DNA of 40,916 nucleotides from positions 1 to 40,916 of the forward strand of contig CAJULM010000024.1 of assembly GCA_910587285.1 (NCBI GenBank), read 5' to 3'. The position numbers were made by a program, and so were the translations under genes. The stretch's first letter is position 1; each line of letters opens with the position of its first letter. This document shows positions 13,598 to 22,326 of this stretch, in pieces. This stretch comes from an uncultured Oscillospiraceae bacterium. Its GTDB lineage: Bacteria; Bacillota; Clostridia; Oscillospirales; Oscillospiraceae. The notes beneath the pieces are model-generated. The model searched no databases. It had not been told where the DNA came from and was given only the letters and a program-made list of their open reading frames with translations.

Positions 13598-15635
13598 CGG
13601 ACTTTACCCCAAGCTGGCCGCCCAGGGGATGCGCCAAAACCGCCGGTTCTTCCTCCCCTACCTGCTGGCGCTGGCGGGGCTCACCGCCGCCTTTTACGTC
13701 ATGTCCGCCCTGTGCGCCGACCCTGGGGTGGTCACTATGCGCGGTTTCGCCTATGTGATGGTCATGATGCAAATCGGGATGTTCGTGGCGGGCATCCTGT
13801 CCGCCGTACTGCTGCTGTACATCAACAGCTTTCTGATGAAACAGCGGAAAAAGGAGCTGGGCCTTTACAACATCCTGGGCATGGGCAAGGGGAACATCGC
13901 CCTGATCCAGTGCTGGGAGAGCCTCTACACCTCCCTTCTGGGCATCGGCGGCGGGTTGCTTTTAGGCGTTCTTTTCCATAGGCTGGCCACCATCGCCCTG
14001 GTCTCCCTGCTGAAATTCTCCATCCCCTTCTCCTCCTCCCTGTCCCTGCCCGCCATGGGGTCCACAGCGGTGTTTTTCGGGTTCCTGCTCCTGCTGGCCC
14101 TGGCGCTCAACCTGCTCCGGGTGCGGGTGAGCAGCCCCATCGAGCTGCTCCACGGTGGAAACGTGGGGGAGAAGGAGCCCCGCACCCGCTGGCTCATGGC
14201 GGTGGTAGGGGCGGCCTGCCTGGGGGCGGGTTACTTCATCGCCGTCACCACCAAGGACCCCGCCCTGGCCATGGCCTTCTACTTCCTGGCGGTGATTCTG
14301 GTCATCATCGGCACCTACTGCCTGTTCACCGCCGGGAGCATCGCCCTGCTGAAAATGCTGCGGAAAAACAAGGCTTTTTACTACCAGACCGGCCACTTCA
14401 TCGGCGTGTCCGGGATGCTCTACCGAATGAAGCGCAACGCCGTAGGGCTGGCCAACATCTGCATCCTGTCCACCATGGTGATGGTGATGATCTCCGGCAC
14501 CCTGGCCCTCTATCTGGGGCAGGGGGAGATCATCGCCGCCCAATACCCCGCCAGCCTGAACATGACCGTCCACTATGATCCCGCTTACGGCCAGACGCTG
14601 AACCGGGAGGAGGCCGAGGAACTGATCCGGCAATTCGCGGCGGAGCAGAACGTCCCCATCACCAGCCTGCGCGCGGTGGAGTTCCTCCACTTCAACGCTC
14701 TGGCCAACCCGGATACCCGCCGCCTGGAGGTGGGCGGCCAGGGGGAAAACAATGACCGCAGGGCTGTCTACCTCCTCACCGCCCAAGACTACGCCGCCCT
14801 CACGGGCAGCCCCGCTCCAGCGCTCCGACCGGGGGAGGCGGCGGTGTGCGGCCAGCTTCCTCCCGGCTTTGGCTCTCAGCTCACCATCCAGGGGATCAGC
14901 GGGAACAGCGAGATCGGCGCGCCGAAATCCCTTACCGTGACAGATTCCCTGCCTGTGATCACCCACTTTGACACCACCTTCGATATGAGCGAAACTCTGT
15001 GCCTGGTGCTGTCTGATTCCGCCCAGGTGCAGGAGTTCTGGGCCCTCCAAAGCGCCGCGCTGGACAACTACGCCGCCGACCTTGTCACCACTCTGCTGGT
15101 GGAGCTGGACTGCACCAACGAGGAGGAGATGGCCCTGGTGGACGCCTGGTCGGACGCCTCCATAAACGAGAACTTCTTCGACGGCACCGGCAACTGGGAA
15201 TACTGGCGGGTGGACAGCCGCGCCGAGATGTCGGTGGACGGCTACGCCATGGCGGGGGGCTTCCTGTTCCTGGGCATCATTCTGGGGGTCATCTTCCTCA
15301 TGGCCACCGTGCTCATCATCTATTATAAGCAGGTGTCCGAGGGCTACGAGGACCAGGGCCGCTTTGAGATCATGCGCAAGGTGGGCCTGACCCAGCGGGA
15401 GGTCAAATCCTCCATCCGCAGCCAGGTGCTTCTCGTGTTCTTCCTGCCCATCGCCGTGGCCGCCATCCACATTCTGTTCGACTTTAACCTGGTGGCCCGG
15501 ATGCTTACCCTGTTCGGCGTGCGAACAATCGCCACCGTCGCGCTGTGCACCGTGGGCACTCTGCTGGCCTTCCTTGCGGTGTACGCCGTGGTGTATCTCC
15601 TCACCGCGCGCACCTATTACAAAATCGTCAAATAA
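13590..15635 (+). CDS. FtsX-family permease, BceB type
   Basis: About 681 residues with the ten-helix layout of BceB. A first helix follows a KLAAQGMRQNRRFFLPY start, then four helices in FtsX order, and helices up to about residue 310. A large outside domain of about 220 residues (roughly 310-540) follows, and three helices end the protein. The outside domain is where BceB-type proteins bind lipid II-targeting peptides. GTG 13590 has GGGGGTGAG seven bases upstream; GTG 13581 is possible. No sensor kinase or regulator lies beside it, which is unusual because BceAB genes normally travel with BceRS. Confidence 0.9.
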   Translation: MRNGLYPKLAAQGMRQNRRFFLPYLLALAGLTAAFYVMSALCADPGVVTMRGFAYVMVMMQIGMFVAGILSAVLLLYINSFLMKQRKKELGLYNILGMGKGNIALIQCWESLYTSLLGIGGGLLLGVLFHRLATIALVSLLKFSIPFSSSLSLPAMGSTAVFFGFLLLLALALNLLRVRVSSPIELLHGGNVGEKEPRTRWLMAVVGAACLGAGYFIAVTTKDPALAMAFYFLAVILVIIGTYCLFTAGSIALLKMLRKNKAFYYQTGHFIGVSGMLYRMKRNAVGLANICILSTMVMVMISGTLALYLGQGEIIAAQYPASLNMTVHYDPAYGQTLNREEAEELIRQFAAEQNVPITSLRAVEFLHFNALANPDTRRLEVGGQGENNDRRAVYLLTAQDYAALTGSPAPALRPGEAAVCGQLPPGFGSQLTIQGISGNSEIGAPKSLTVTDSLPVITHFDTTFDMSETLCLVLSDSAQVQEFWALQSAALDNYAADLVTTLLVELDCTNEEEMALVDAWSDASINENFFDGTGNWEYWRVDSRAEMSVDGYAMAGGFLFLGIILGVIFLMATVLIIYYKQVSEGYEDQGRFEIMRKVGLTQREVKSSIRSQVLLVFFLPIAVAAIHILFDFNLVARMLTLFGVRTIATVALCTVGTLLAFLAVYAVVYLLTARTYYKIVK

Positions 15636-15638
15636 CCC

Positions 15639-15681
15639 ATCCGCCTGTCCTCGGAGCCCGTCCCGAAGACAGGCGGATTTT
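15639..15681 (+). terminator. Terminator of the BceAB-type operon
   Basis: ATCCGCCTGTC (15639-15649) pairs with GACAGGCGGAT (15668-15678) and continues into TTTTGTCTT. The -35 box of the next promoter starts at its end. Confidence 0.9.
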
Positions 15682-15684
15682 GTC

Positions 15685-15712
15685 TTGACTTTGCGCCGGG
15701 AAGGACTATACT
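15685..15712 (+). promoter_or_regulatory. Promoter of the MATE efflux gene
   Basis: TTGACT (15685-15690), a 16-base spacer and TATACT (15707-15712) lie 42 bases upstream of ATG 15754. Confidence 0.8.
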
Positions 15713-15753
15713 GTTACTTTAGATATGCTCAGAAAAATTGGGGGAACCACATC

Positions 15754-17139
15754 ATGTCGCTTTTCAAGCCCTCCGGGGCCGAATCCTCGGCCCCGCTCAC
15801 CCACGGCCCCATCATCCGGTGCCTTGTCTCCTTTGCCATTCCCCTGTTTTTGGGGCAGCTGCTCCAGCAGCTCTACAATTTGGCGGATGCCTGGGTTCTG
15901 GGCAATTTCGCCGACAACAGCGCCTTCGCCGCCGTCAGCTCCGGGGGAAGCCTCACCTTTTTAGTCATCGGCTTTTTCAACGGCATCGCCGTGGGCGGCG
16001 GCGTCATCATCTCCCGCTACTACGGCGCGGGGGACGAGGAAAACGTGTCCAAAGCCATCCATACCAGCTTCACCTTCGGCATTGTGGCCTCGGTGCTGTC
16101 CACCGTGGTGGGGCTGCTGCTGGTGCCTCAGCTGCTGGTGCTGATGAACACGCCGGAGTCCGTCCTGCCCTATTCCCTCGCCTATTTCCGCATCTACTTC
16201 GGCGGGGTGTTCACCATCATCCTCTACAACATCTGCATGGCCATCATGCAGTCCTTGGGGGATAGCCTCCACCCTCTGTACTACCTCATCCTCTCCTCCA
16301 TTTTGAACATGGGCCTGGACCTGTTATTTGTGGCCGTGTTCCACTGGGGAGTGGCGGGGGCCGCAGTGGCCACCGTCCTCACCCAAGGCATCAGCTTCCT
16401 GCTGTGCCTGAGGCGGATGTGCCGGGTGAAGGACGATACCCGCCTGGACCTGCGCCGGCTGGGCTTTTCCCCCGGCATCCTCTCCCAGATGCTTGCCCAG
16501 GGTCTGCCGGCCGGCGTCCAAAACGCTGTGATCAGCGTGGGCAACCTGGTGATTCAGAGCAATATCAACGCCTTCGGCGAGTACGCCATGTCCGGCCACG
16601 GCGCGTACGCCCGGCTGGAGGGCCTGGTGTTCCTGCCCATCATGAGTATGTCCATGGCCCTGCCCACCTTTATCAGCCAGAATCTGGGCGCCAAGCAGTA
16701 CGACCGGGCCAAAAAGGGCGCGGCGTTCGGCATCCTGTCCGGCGTGGTGCTGGCCGAGCTGGTGGGTCTGCTGCTCCTGCTGCTCATCCGCCCCGCTCTG
16801 GGCCTGTTTGTGGACCAGTCCCAGGCCATCTCCTTCGGCATGATCCATGCCCGCACGGTGGCCCCCTTCTTCTGCTTGCTGGCGTTTACCCACTGCGCCG
16901 CCGGCGTGCTGCGGGGCTGCGGGAGGTCCTTTGTCCCCATGGTCACTATGCTGGCCTTTTGGTGCTGCGTTCGGGTGACATATGTCACCCTGGCGGTCCG
17001 GTTCTTCCCCGTGTTCCAGACCATCTCCTGGGCCTATCCCCTCACCTGGACCCTGAGCTCCATCGTCCTGCTGGTCTTCCTGCTGCGCTCCGACTGGACC
17101 CGCACCTTTGAGCGGCAGCCCTCCGCCCGCCTGGGCTGA
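15754..17139 (+). CDS. MATE family multidrug/metabolite efflux protein
   Basis: The product is 461 residues with twelve predicted membrane helices in two similar halves. The first half has IPLFLGQLLQQLYNLADAWVLGNF and the second LAQGLPAGVQNAVISVGNLVIQS, both typical of MATE exporters of the clostridial NorM/DinF-like group. It would exchange Na+ or H+ for cationic drugs or metabolites. GGGGGAA lies about ten bases before the ATG at 15754; the open frame begins at 15574 inside the previous gene. It has its own promoter and terminator. Confidence 0.93.
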   Translation: MSLFKPSGAESSAPLTHGPIIRCLVSFAIPLFLGQLLQQLYNLADAWVLGNFADNSAFAAVSSGGSLTFLVIGFFNGIAVGGGVIISRYYGAGDEENVSKAIHTSFTFGIVASVLSTVVGLLLVPQLLVLMNTPESVLPYSLAYFRIYFGGVFTIILYNICMAIMQSLGDSLHPLYYLILSSILNMGLDLLFVAVFHWGVAGAAVATVLTQGISFLLCLRRMCRVKDDTRLDLRRLGFSPGILSQMLAQGLPAGVQNAVISVGNLVIQSNINAFGEYAMSGHGAYARLEGLVFLPIMSMSMALPTFISQNLGAKQYDRAKKGAAFGILSGVVLAELVGLLLLLLIRPALGLFVDQSQAISFGMIHARTVAPFFCLLAFTHCAAGVLRGCGRSFVPMVTMLAFWCCVRVTYVTLAVRFFPVFQTISWAYPLTWTLSSIVLLVFLLRSDWTRTFERQPSARLG

Positions 17140-17153
17140 CCAAGCCGCTCCCT

Positions 17154-17185
17154 ATCCCGGATGGCCTTTGGCCATCCGGGATTTT
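17154..17185 (+). terminator. Terminator of the MATE gene
   Basis: ATCCCGGATGGCC (17154-17166) pairs perfectly with GGCCATCCGGGAT (17170-17182) around TTT, followed by TTTT. Confidence 0.93.
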
Positions 17186-17235
17186 GAACCTCTATGGGTT
17201 TTTTCTCATAGAATGGGCAAAAGGAGGGCACAGCC

Positions 17236-17814
17236 ATGGCAAATACATATCTGCTCAGCGATGAGTCCAAACACTACCTAAACTGCTACTATCAAATTCT
17301 GGACGAGATGATCCAGGCCATCACCACCGCCCGGCTCACCCAGAGCATCTCGCACAATTTTATTGTTCAGGTCATTCCCCACCACCGGGCGGGGGAGCGA
17401 ATGTGCCGGAACATCCTGGAGGTCTCCAACGACCGTTCCGTCCGCCGCCTGGCCCAGCAGATCGCCGCCCAGCGCTCCCAGGACATCCAGCGCATGGAGG
17501 AGCAGCTGCCCGTCTGCGCCCAGCTGCTCAACCCTCACCCCGACCTGCGGCTGTACCAGCGCCGGGCGGAGCTCATCTCCCGGCAGATGTTCCTCCGCAT
17601 GGGGGCCTCCCCGGAAAACAACTGCCTAAACGCCGTCTTCCTGCGTCAGATGGTCCCCCACCACCTGGGCGCGGTGCGCCTGACCCAGAACGCCCTGCGC
17701 CATGAGGTGGCCACCCCCCTGCCCCCCCTTCTGCGCGCCATCGCGGACACCCAGCGCCGGGAGCTGCGGCAAATTCAGGCTTTACTTCAGCGGCGGGGCT
17801 GTCAAGCCGGATAA
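17236..17814 (+). CDS. Duplicated DUF305-like ferritin-fold protein
   Basis: The product is 192 residues without signal peptide or membrane helix. Two halves each carry the DUF305 pattern: FIVQVIPHHRAGERMCRNIL with AAQRSQDIQRMEEQL, and FLRQMVPHHLGAVRLTQNAL with DTQRRELRQIQALL. Each half therefore has a PHH pair followed by an E/Q-rich helix, as in four-helix ferritin-like folds that may bind metal. DUF305 proteins are usually exported and single; this one looks cytoplasmic and double. AAAGGAGG at 17220-17226 precedes the ATG by nine bases. No promoter is obvious in the 50 bases before it. Function unknown. Confidence 0.78.
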   Translation: MANTYLLSDESKHYLNCYYQILDEMIQAITTARLTQSISHNFIVQVIPHHRAGERMCRNILEVSNDRSVRRLAQQIAAQRSQDIQRMEEQLPVCAQLLNPHPDLRLYQRRAELISRQMFLRMGASPENNCLNAVFLRQMVPHHLGAVRLTQNALRHEVATPLPPLLRAIADTQRRELRQIQALLQRRGCQAG

Positions 17815-17816
17815 GC

Positions 17817-17845
17817 TTGCACTTTTCTCTCCCATCTGGTATACT
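17817..17845 (+). promoter_or_regulatory. Promoter of the GH13 gene
   Basis: TTGCAC (17817-17822), 17 bases and TATACT (17840-17845) lie 57 bases before ATG 17903. Confidence 0.75.
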
Positions 17846-17902
17846 TGAGCCTGCGGCCTCTTGAGCCCGCGATATCACAGCAGAAGAAAGGACGTGGCGC
17901 CC

Positions 17903-19213
17903 ATGTGGGCTGAGCACAGCGTATTTTATCAAATCTATCCGTTGGGATTCTGCGGCGCCCCCAGGGAGAACGACGGCGTACAGGTCAACCGCATTGAAAA
18001 GATCGGCGGCTGGGCGGAGCATATTCAAGCCTTGGGGGCGGACGCGGTATATCTGTGTCCCATCTTTGACAGCGATCGCCACGGCTACGACACCCGGGAC
18101 TACCGCCGCCTGGACCCCCGCCTGGGCTCCAACGAGGACTTTGCCCAGGTGTGCACAACCCTCCACGATCACGGCATCCGGGTGGTGCTGGACGGGGTAT
18201 TCAATCATGTGGGCCGGGGCTTCTGGGCCTTCCGGGACGTGCAGGAGAAAAAGTGGGACTCCCCCTATAAGGACTGGTTCCACATCAGCTTCGACGGCAA
18301 TTCCAACTACAACGACGGATTTTGGTACGAGGGCTGGGAGGGCCACTTTGAGCTGGTGAAGCTCAACCTGCGCAACCCCGCCGTGGTGGACTACCTGCTG
18401 GATACCGTCCGGCTGTGGGTGGAGTGGTTTGACATCGACGGACTGCGGCTGGACGTGGCCTACTGTCTGGACAAGGATTTTCTCCGCCGCCTGCGCCAGT
18501 TCTGCGACGGGCTGAAGCCGGAGTTCTTCCTGGTGGGCGAGACCCTCCACGGGGACTATAACCAGTGGGTGGGGGACGGCCTGCTCCACTCCTGCACCAA
18601 CTACGAGTGCTATAAGGGGCTGTACTCCAGCTTCAACTCCATGAACCTGTTTGAAATCGTCCACTCCCTGAAGCGGCAGTTCGGCCCGGAGCAGTGGACG
18701 CTGTATAAGGGCAAGCACCTCTTGTGCTTCGCCGACAACCACGATGTGAGCCGAGTGGCCTCCATCCTCCAGAATCCGGAACACCTGCCCCTGCTGTACG
18801 GGGTGCTGTTTGGGATGCCGGGCATCCCCAGCCTCTACTACGGCAGCGAATGGGGCGCCCAGGCGGACAAATCCCAGGGGGACGACGGTCTGCGTCCCTG
18901 CTTCGACCATCCGGAGTGGAATGAGCTCACCCGCCGCATCGCCGCCATGGCCAAGGCCCACAAGGAGAGCGAGGCCCTGTGCTGGGGGGATTTCCAGGAC
19001 GTGGTGCTCACCAACAAGCAGGCCATTTTCCAGCGCCGCACGGACAACGAGCGGGTGCTGGTGGCGGTGAACGCCGACAGCCAGCCCTACTGGGCCCACT
19101 TTAACGCTGGCTGCGGCCGGGCGGTGGACCTGCTCACCGGCCAGCCCCACGACTTTGGCGGCGGCAGCGAGCTGCCCCCCTACAGCGTGGCTTTTTGGAA
19201 ATGTGAAGCGTGA
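17903..19213 (+). CDS. GH13 alpha-amylase family glycosidase, cytoplasmic
   Basis: The product is 436 residues forming a TIM barrel with all four GH13 regions: DGVFNHVG (near 96), GLRLDVAY with the nucleophile Asp (near 180), FLVGETLHG with the acid/base Glu (near 211) and FADNHDVSR (near 278). A short C-terminal beta domain follows. There is no N-terminal carbohydrate module and no signal peptide, so it should act inside the cell on maltodextrins or related oligosaccharides; cyclomaltodextrinase-like activity is plausible. ATG 17903 follows AAAGGA by ten bases. The gene ends GAAGCGTGA and runs into a repeated GAAGCGTGAGC sequence also seen near feoA. It is monocistronic. Confidence 0.9.
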   Translation: MWAEHSVFYQIYPLGFCGAPRENDGVQVNRIEKIGGWAEHIQALGADAVYLCPIFDSDRHGYDTRDYRRLDPRLGSNEDFAQVCTTLHDHGIRVVLDGVFNHVGRGFWAFRDVQEKKWDSPYKDWFHISFDGNSNYNDGFWYEGWEGHFELVKLNLRNPAVVDYLLDTVRLWVEWFDIDGLRLDVAYCLDKDFLRRLRQFCDGLKPEFFLVGETLHGDYNQWVGDGLLHSCTNYECYKGLYSSFNSMNLFEIVHSLKRQFGPEQWTLYKGKHLLCFADNHDVSRVASILQNPEHLPLLYGVLFGMPGIPSLYYGSEWGAQADKSQGDDGLRPCFDHPEWNELTRRIAAMAKAHKESEALCWGDFQDVVLTNKQAIFQRRTDNERVLVAVNADSQPYWAHFNAGCGRAVDLLTGQPHDFGGGSELPPYSVAFWKCEA

Positions 19214-19322
19214 GCGAGAAGCGCGAGCGTAGGCACGCCGCCCACACCGGGGACGTTCCTGCCGGGAGCGTTGCTTTCTGCTTGCGCAGAAACGTGAGCG
19301 CAGCCCCACAGTTCAAAACATT

Positions 19323-19338
19323 TGTTTCACGTGAAACA
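19323..19338. other. parS chromosome-partition site 1
   Basis: TGTTTCACGTGAAACA is a perfect match to the bacterial parS palindrome bound by ParB/Spo0J. An identical copy lies at 28983-28998. It sits between the GH13 gene and a terminator, outside coding sequence. Confidence 0.93.
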
Positions 19339-19352
19339 TCATTGTTCGAGCA

Positions 19353-19393
19353 AGCAAAACTCCCTGGGAGCACAGCTCCCAGGGAGTTTTGCT
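19353..19393. terminator. Bidirectional terminator between GH13 and the feo operon
   Basis: A perfect 19-bp inverted repeat (19353-19371 and 19375-19393) closes on ACA, with AAAAC and GTTTT in the arms so that a T run follows the stem on both strands. It ends both converging transcription units and overlaps the stop codon of the Cys-rich protein. Confidence 0.92.
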
Positions 19394-19556
19394 ATTTCTC
19401 CGGATGACAGATGCCTTTGGAGGGACAGCCGTCACAACCGCAGCCACAGCCTGAACTTTTTCTTCGGTGCACATTCCACACCGCCCCCGCCGCCGCGGCG
19501 AGCACCGCGGCCAAAACCAGGAGGTCGCCCCAATTCTCACTCAAGAACTGCGCCAT
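19392..19556 (-). CDS. FeoB-associated Cys-rich membrane protein
   Basis: A 54-residue product read directly from the minus strand. It has one N-terminal membrane helix (about residues 11-28: DLLVLAAVLAAAAGAVWN), a basic HRRK stop, and then a Cys-rich tail, CGCGCDGCPSKGIC. This is the known layout of the small protein that follows feoB in many Firmicutes, possibly replacing FeoC. Its ATG is only three bases after the feoB stop, with GGGGAG in the end of feoB as ribosome site. It is the last gene of the operon. The cysteines could hold iron or an Fe-S cluster, but that is inference. Confidence 0.9.
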   Translation of the reverse strand: MAQFLSENWGDLLVLAAVLAAAAGAVWNVHRRKSSGCGCGCDGCPSKGICHPEK

Positions 19557-19559
19557 GAC

Positions 19560-21947
19560 TCACACACTCCCCACATCGGCGCTGCGCGCGCCCGCAACGC
19601 CGGACGGCTTGGGCGAAGGCCGGAGCAGCAGGAACAGCAGCCCCGCCAGCAGAGCGGCGGCCACAATGGTGAAGGGATTGAACGCCACCACCCCCGCCAA
19701 CAGCCCCCCCAGCTGGTAGACAATCATGGAGATCACATAGGCAAAGCCGCACATATAGCCGATGGCCCCCCAGGTCCACCGGGCGCTGTTCATCTCCCGC
19801 TTAATGGCGCCAATGGCGGCAAAGCAGGGGGCGCACAGCAGGTTGAAAATCATAAAAGAGTAGGCGGACACACCATTGAACGCCTCGCTCAAGTTGACGA
19901 AGATATCTCCCGGGTACAGCACCCCCAGGGTGGACACCACCTCCTCCTTGGCGATGAGGCCTGTGAGGGTGGCCACCGCCGTCTGCCAGGAGCCGAAGCC
20001 CAGGGGGACAAACAGGAAGGCCACCATCCGGCCCATTGTGGCCAGGAGAGAGTAGTCACTGTCCGACACCATGCCGAACGCCCCGTTTTCAAAGCCAAAG
20101 CCCTGGAGGAACCACAGCACCACGGTGGACAGCAAAATCACCGTCCCCGCCCGCTTGATGAAGGACCAGCCCCGCTCCCAGGTGGTGCGCAGCACGTTCG
20201 TCATGCAGGGGGCGTGGTACGCCGGAAGCTCCATGACAAAAGGCGCCGCCTCTCCGGCAAAGGCCCTGAACTTTTTCAGCATCAGGCCGGACACCACCAC
20301 CGCCCCCACGCCGATGAAATAGGCGGACACCGCCACCCACACGGATTTGCCGAACAGCGCCCCGGCAAACAGGCCGATGATGGGCATTTTCGCGCTGCAC
20401 GGGATAAAACAGGTGGTCATGATGGTCATTTTTCGGTCCCGGTCCTGCTCAATGGTGCGGGAGGCCGTCACGCCCGGCACGCCGCAGCCCGTGGCCACCA
20501 GCAGGGGGATGAAGGACTTGCCGCTCAGGCCGAACCGGCGGAACAGCCGGTCCATGATGAAGGCCACCCGGGCCATATACCCCACGTCCTCCACAATGGC
20601 CAGCAGCAAAAACAGCACCATCAGCTGGGGCACAAAGCCCAGCACCGCCCCCACGCCGCCCACAATGCCGTCCAGCACCAGGGACTTTACCCCATCACTG
20701 CAATGGATGGCGTCCAGGGCATTTTCCGCCAGCACGGAAACGCCGGGCACCCACAGGCCGTACTGGGCAGGGTCCGGCTCGGCCACAGTGAGCGCCGCCT
20801 GGTACGTTTCCCGGGTGGCCTCCAGGGTGAGCACCTCCCCCGCGTCCGCGTCGTAGAGGTAAGCCGCACTCTCCCCCGCCTCATAAGCGGTGATGACGGC
20901 CTCGGCCCGTTCGTACGCGCCGGACGCCTCGTCCCAGCCCTCCTGGTCGGCGGTGAAGGGGACAAACCAGCCCTCCCCAAACAGGCCGTCGTTGGCCCAG
21001 TCGGTGAGCCTGGCCCCCACCGAGATGGACCAGGGCCCCATGGCCACGGCGTAGATCAAAAACATCACCGCCACAAAAATAGGCAGGGCCAGCACCCGGT
21101 TGGTGACCACCTGGTCGATTCTGTCCGAGGGGGTGGCGGCGTGCTTGGCGGCCTTTTTCACCACGGCCTTGCTCACCACGCTGCTGATATAAGTATACCG
21201 CTGATCGGTGATGATGGACTCCGCGTCGTCGTCCAGCTCCCGCTCGCAGTCCGCGATGTGCTCCTCCAGGTGGGCGGCCAGCTCTCCGTCCACCCCCAGC
21301 TCCTCCATCACCTTCTCGTCCCGCTCGAACACCTTGATGGAGTACCAGCGCAGATGGCGCGCCTCTACCCGGTCCTGGATGGACTCCTCGATGTGAGCCA
21401 GGGCGTGCTCCACGCTGCCGGTGAACATATGGGGCAGCTCCCCCGTCCGGCGGGCCTGGGCCAATGCCGTGGCCCGCTCCGCCGCGTCCACACCGCCCTC
21501 GTTTTTCAGCGCGGACATCTCCACCACCTGGCAGCCCAGGGCCTTGCCCAGCCGCTCCATGTCAATTTTGTCTCCGTTTTTTCGCACCAGGTCCATCATG
21601 TTCACCGCCACCACCACCGGCAGGCCCAGCTCAATGAGCTGGGTGGTGAGGTAGAGGTTGCGCTCAATGTTGGTGCCGTCCACGATATTCAGGATGGCGT
21701 CGGGCTGCTCCTTCACCAGATAGTTCCGGGCCACCACCTCCTCCAGCGTATAGGGCGAAAGGGAGTAGATGCCGGGCAGGTCCTGAATCACCACGTCCTT
21801 ATGCCCCTTCAGCCGCCCCTCCTTTTTCTCCACGGTGACGCCGGGCCAGTTGCCCACATATTGGTTGGAACCCGTCAGGGCGTTGAACAGCGTAGTCTTG
21901 CCGCAGTTTGGATTGCCCGCCAGGGCGATTTTGACCTCCATCTCCAT
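19560..21947 (-). CDS. feoB: Ferrous iron transporter FeoB
   Basis: About 795 residues. The N-terminal G domain has GNPNCGKTT (P-loop), WPGVTVEKKEG, DLPG and NMMD. The membrane part has ATGCGVPGVTASRTIE and ALFGKS, with the Gly- and Cys-bearing gate helices (CFIPCSAKMPII and CAPCFAAIGAIKRE). It imports Fe2+. Between the first and second membrane helices lies an acidic stretch of roughly 75 residues (about 325-402) rich in Glu, Asp and Ala. I believe shorter FeoBs lack it. Start choice: GTG 21950, ATG 21947 and ATG 21941 are adjacent; AAAGG favours 21947. It follows feoA and precedes the Cys-rich protein. Confidence 0.96.
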   Translation of the reverse strand: MEMEVKIALAGNPNCGKTTLFNALTGSNQYVGNWPGVTVEKKEGRLKGHKDVVIQDLPGIYSLSPYTLEEVVARNYLVKEQPDAILNIVDGTNIERNLYLTTQLIELGLPVVVAVNMMDLVRKNGDKIDMERLGKALGCQVVEMSALKNEGGVDAAERATALAQARRTGELPHMFTGSVEHALAHIEESIQDRVEARHLRWYSIKVFERDEKVMEELGVDGELAAHLEEHIADCERELDDDAESIITDQRYTYISSVVSKAVVKKAAKHAATPSDRIDQVVTNRVLALPIFVAVMFLIYAVAMGPWSISVGARLTDWANDGLFGEGWFVPFTADQEGWDEASGAYERAEAVITAYEAGESAAYLYDADAGEVLTLEATRETYQAALTVAEPDPAQYGLWVPGVSVLAENALDAIHCSDGVKSLVLDGIVGGVGAVLGFVPQLMVLFLLLAIVEDVGYMARVAFIMDRLFRRFGLSGKSFIPLLVATGCGVPGVTASRTIEQDRDRKMTIMTTCFIPCSAKMPIIGLFAGALFGKSVWVAVSAYFIGVGAVVVSGLMLKKFRAFAGEAAPFVMELPAYHAPCMTNVLRTTWERGWSFIKRAGTVILLSTVVLWFLQGFGFENGAFGMVSDSDYSLLATMGRMVAFLFVPLGFGSWQTAVATLTGLIAKEEVVSTLGVLYPGDIFVNLSEAFNGVSAYSFMIFNLLCAPCFAAIGAIKREMNSARWTWGAIGYMCGFAYVISMIVYQLGGLLAGVVAFNPFTIVAAALLAGLLFLLLRPSPKPSGVAGARSADVGSV

Positions 21948-21960
21948 CACAGCCTTTCTT

Positions 21961-21978
21961 AGTTAGTCTGAACTAACT
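21961..21978. promoter_or_regulatory. DtxR/IdeR-like operator before feoB
   Basis: AGTTAGTCTGAACTAACT has perfect 7-base arms around CTGA and fits the RGTTAG-N6-CTAACY form shared with the two sites ahead of feoA. It lies 13 bases before the feoB start. No strong promoter is visible with it, so it may control an internal start or act as an extra binding site. Confidence 0.7.
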
Positions 21979-22092
21979 GTTGGGTATAAAAAATCGTTCC
22001 TCTGCTTACAGCATCTCGGGCTGGTCTGCGCCCCGCTGCGCGGGCCCTCCGCTCGCCCTCGCTTCGGTCCACCCGGCCCCGGCAGCCTACGC

Positions 22093-22317
22093 TCACGCTT
22101 CTACTTCTACCATCTCCGCGTCCGCCTTGCGCAGCGTCAGCTCATAGCCCCGCACCGTCAGCTCCATGGGATCGCCCAGGGGGGCCACCTTACGCACATA
22201 AATCTCCACGCCCTTGGTGATGCCCATGTCCATAATTCGGCGCTTAATCGCGCCCTCTCCGTTGAGGCGGCGGACCACAGCCGTCTGCCCCACCTTCACG
22301 TCCTTCAGCGTTTTCAT
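22093..22317 (-). CDS. feoA: FeoA iron transport accessory protein
   Basis: A 74-residue SH3-like protein: MKTLKDVKVGQTAVVRRL, then IKRRIMDMGITKGVEIYVRKVAPLGDPMELTVRGYELTLRKADA, which is the FeoA core in order. It works with FeoB in ferrous iron uptake from the cytoplasmic side. GGAGGAAACGCA precedes the ATG. It is first in the operon, about 145 bases ahead of feoB, after a leader of about 200 bases from the predicted start near 22525. Its stop lies in the GAAGCGTGAGC sequence that recurs in this region. Confidence 0.96.
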   Translation of the reverse strand: MKTLKDVKVGQTAVVRRLNGEGAIKRRIMDMGITKGVEIYVRKVAPLGDPMELTVRGYELTLRKADAEMVEVEA

Positions 22318-22326
22318 TGCGTTTCC

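Noticed and set aside
19467..21962. 831-codon plus-strand frame across feoB
   Set aside because: Antisense shadow; very high His, Gly and Gln content and no ribosome site.
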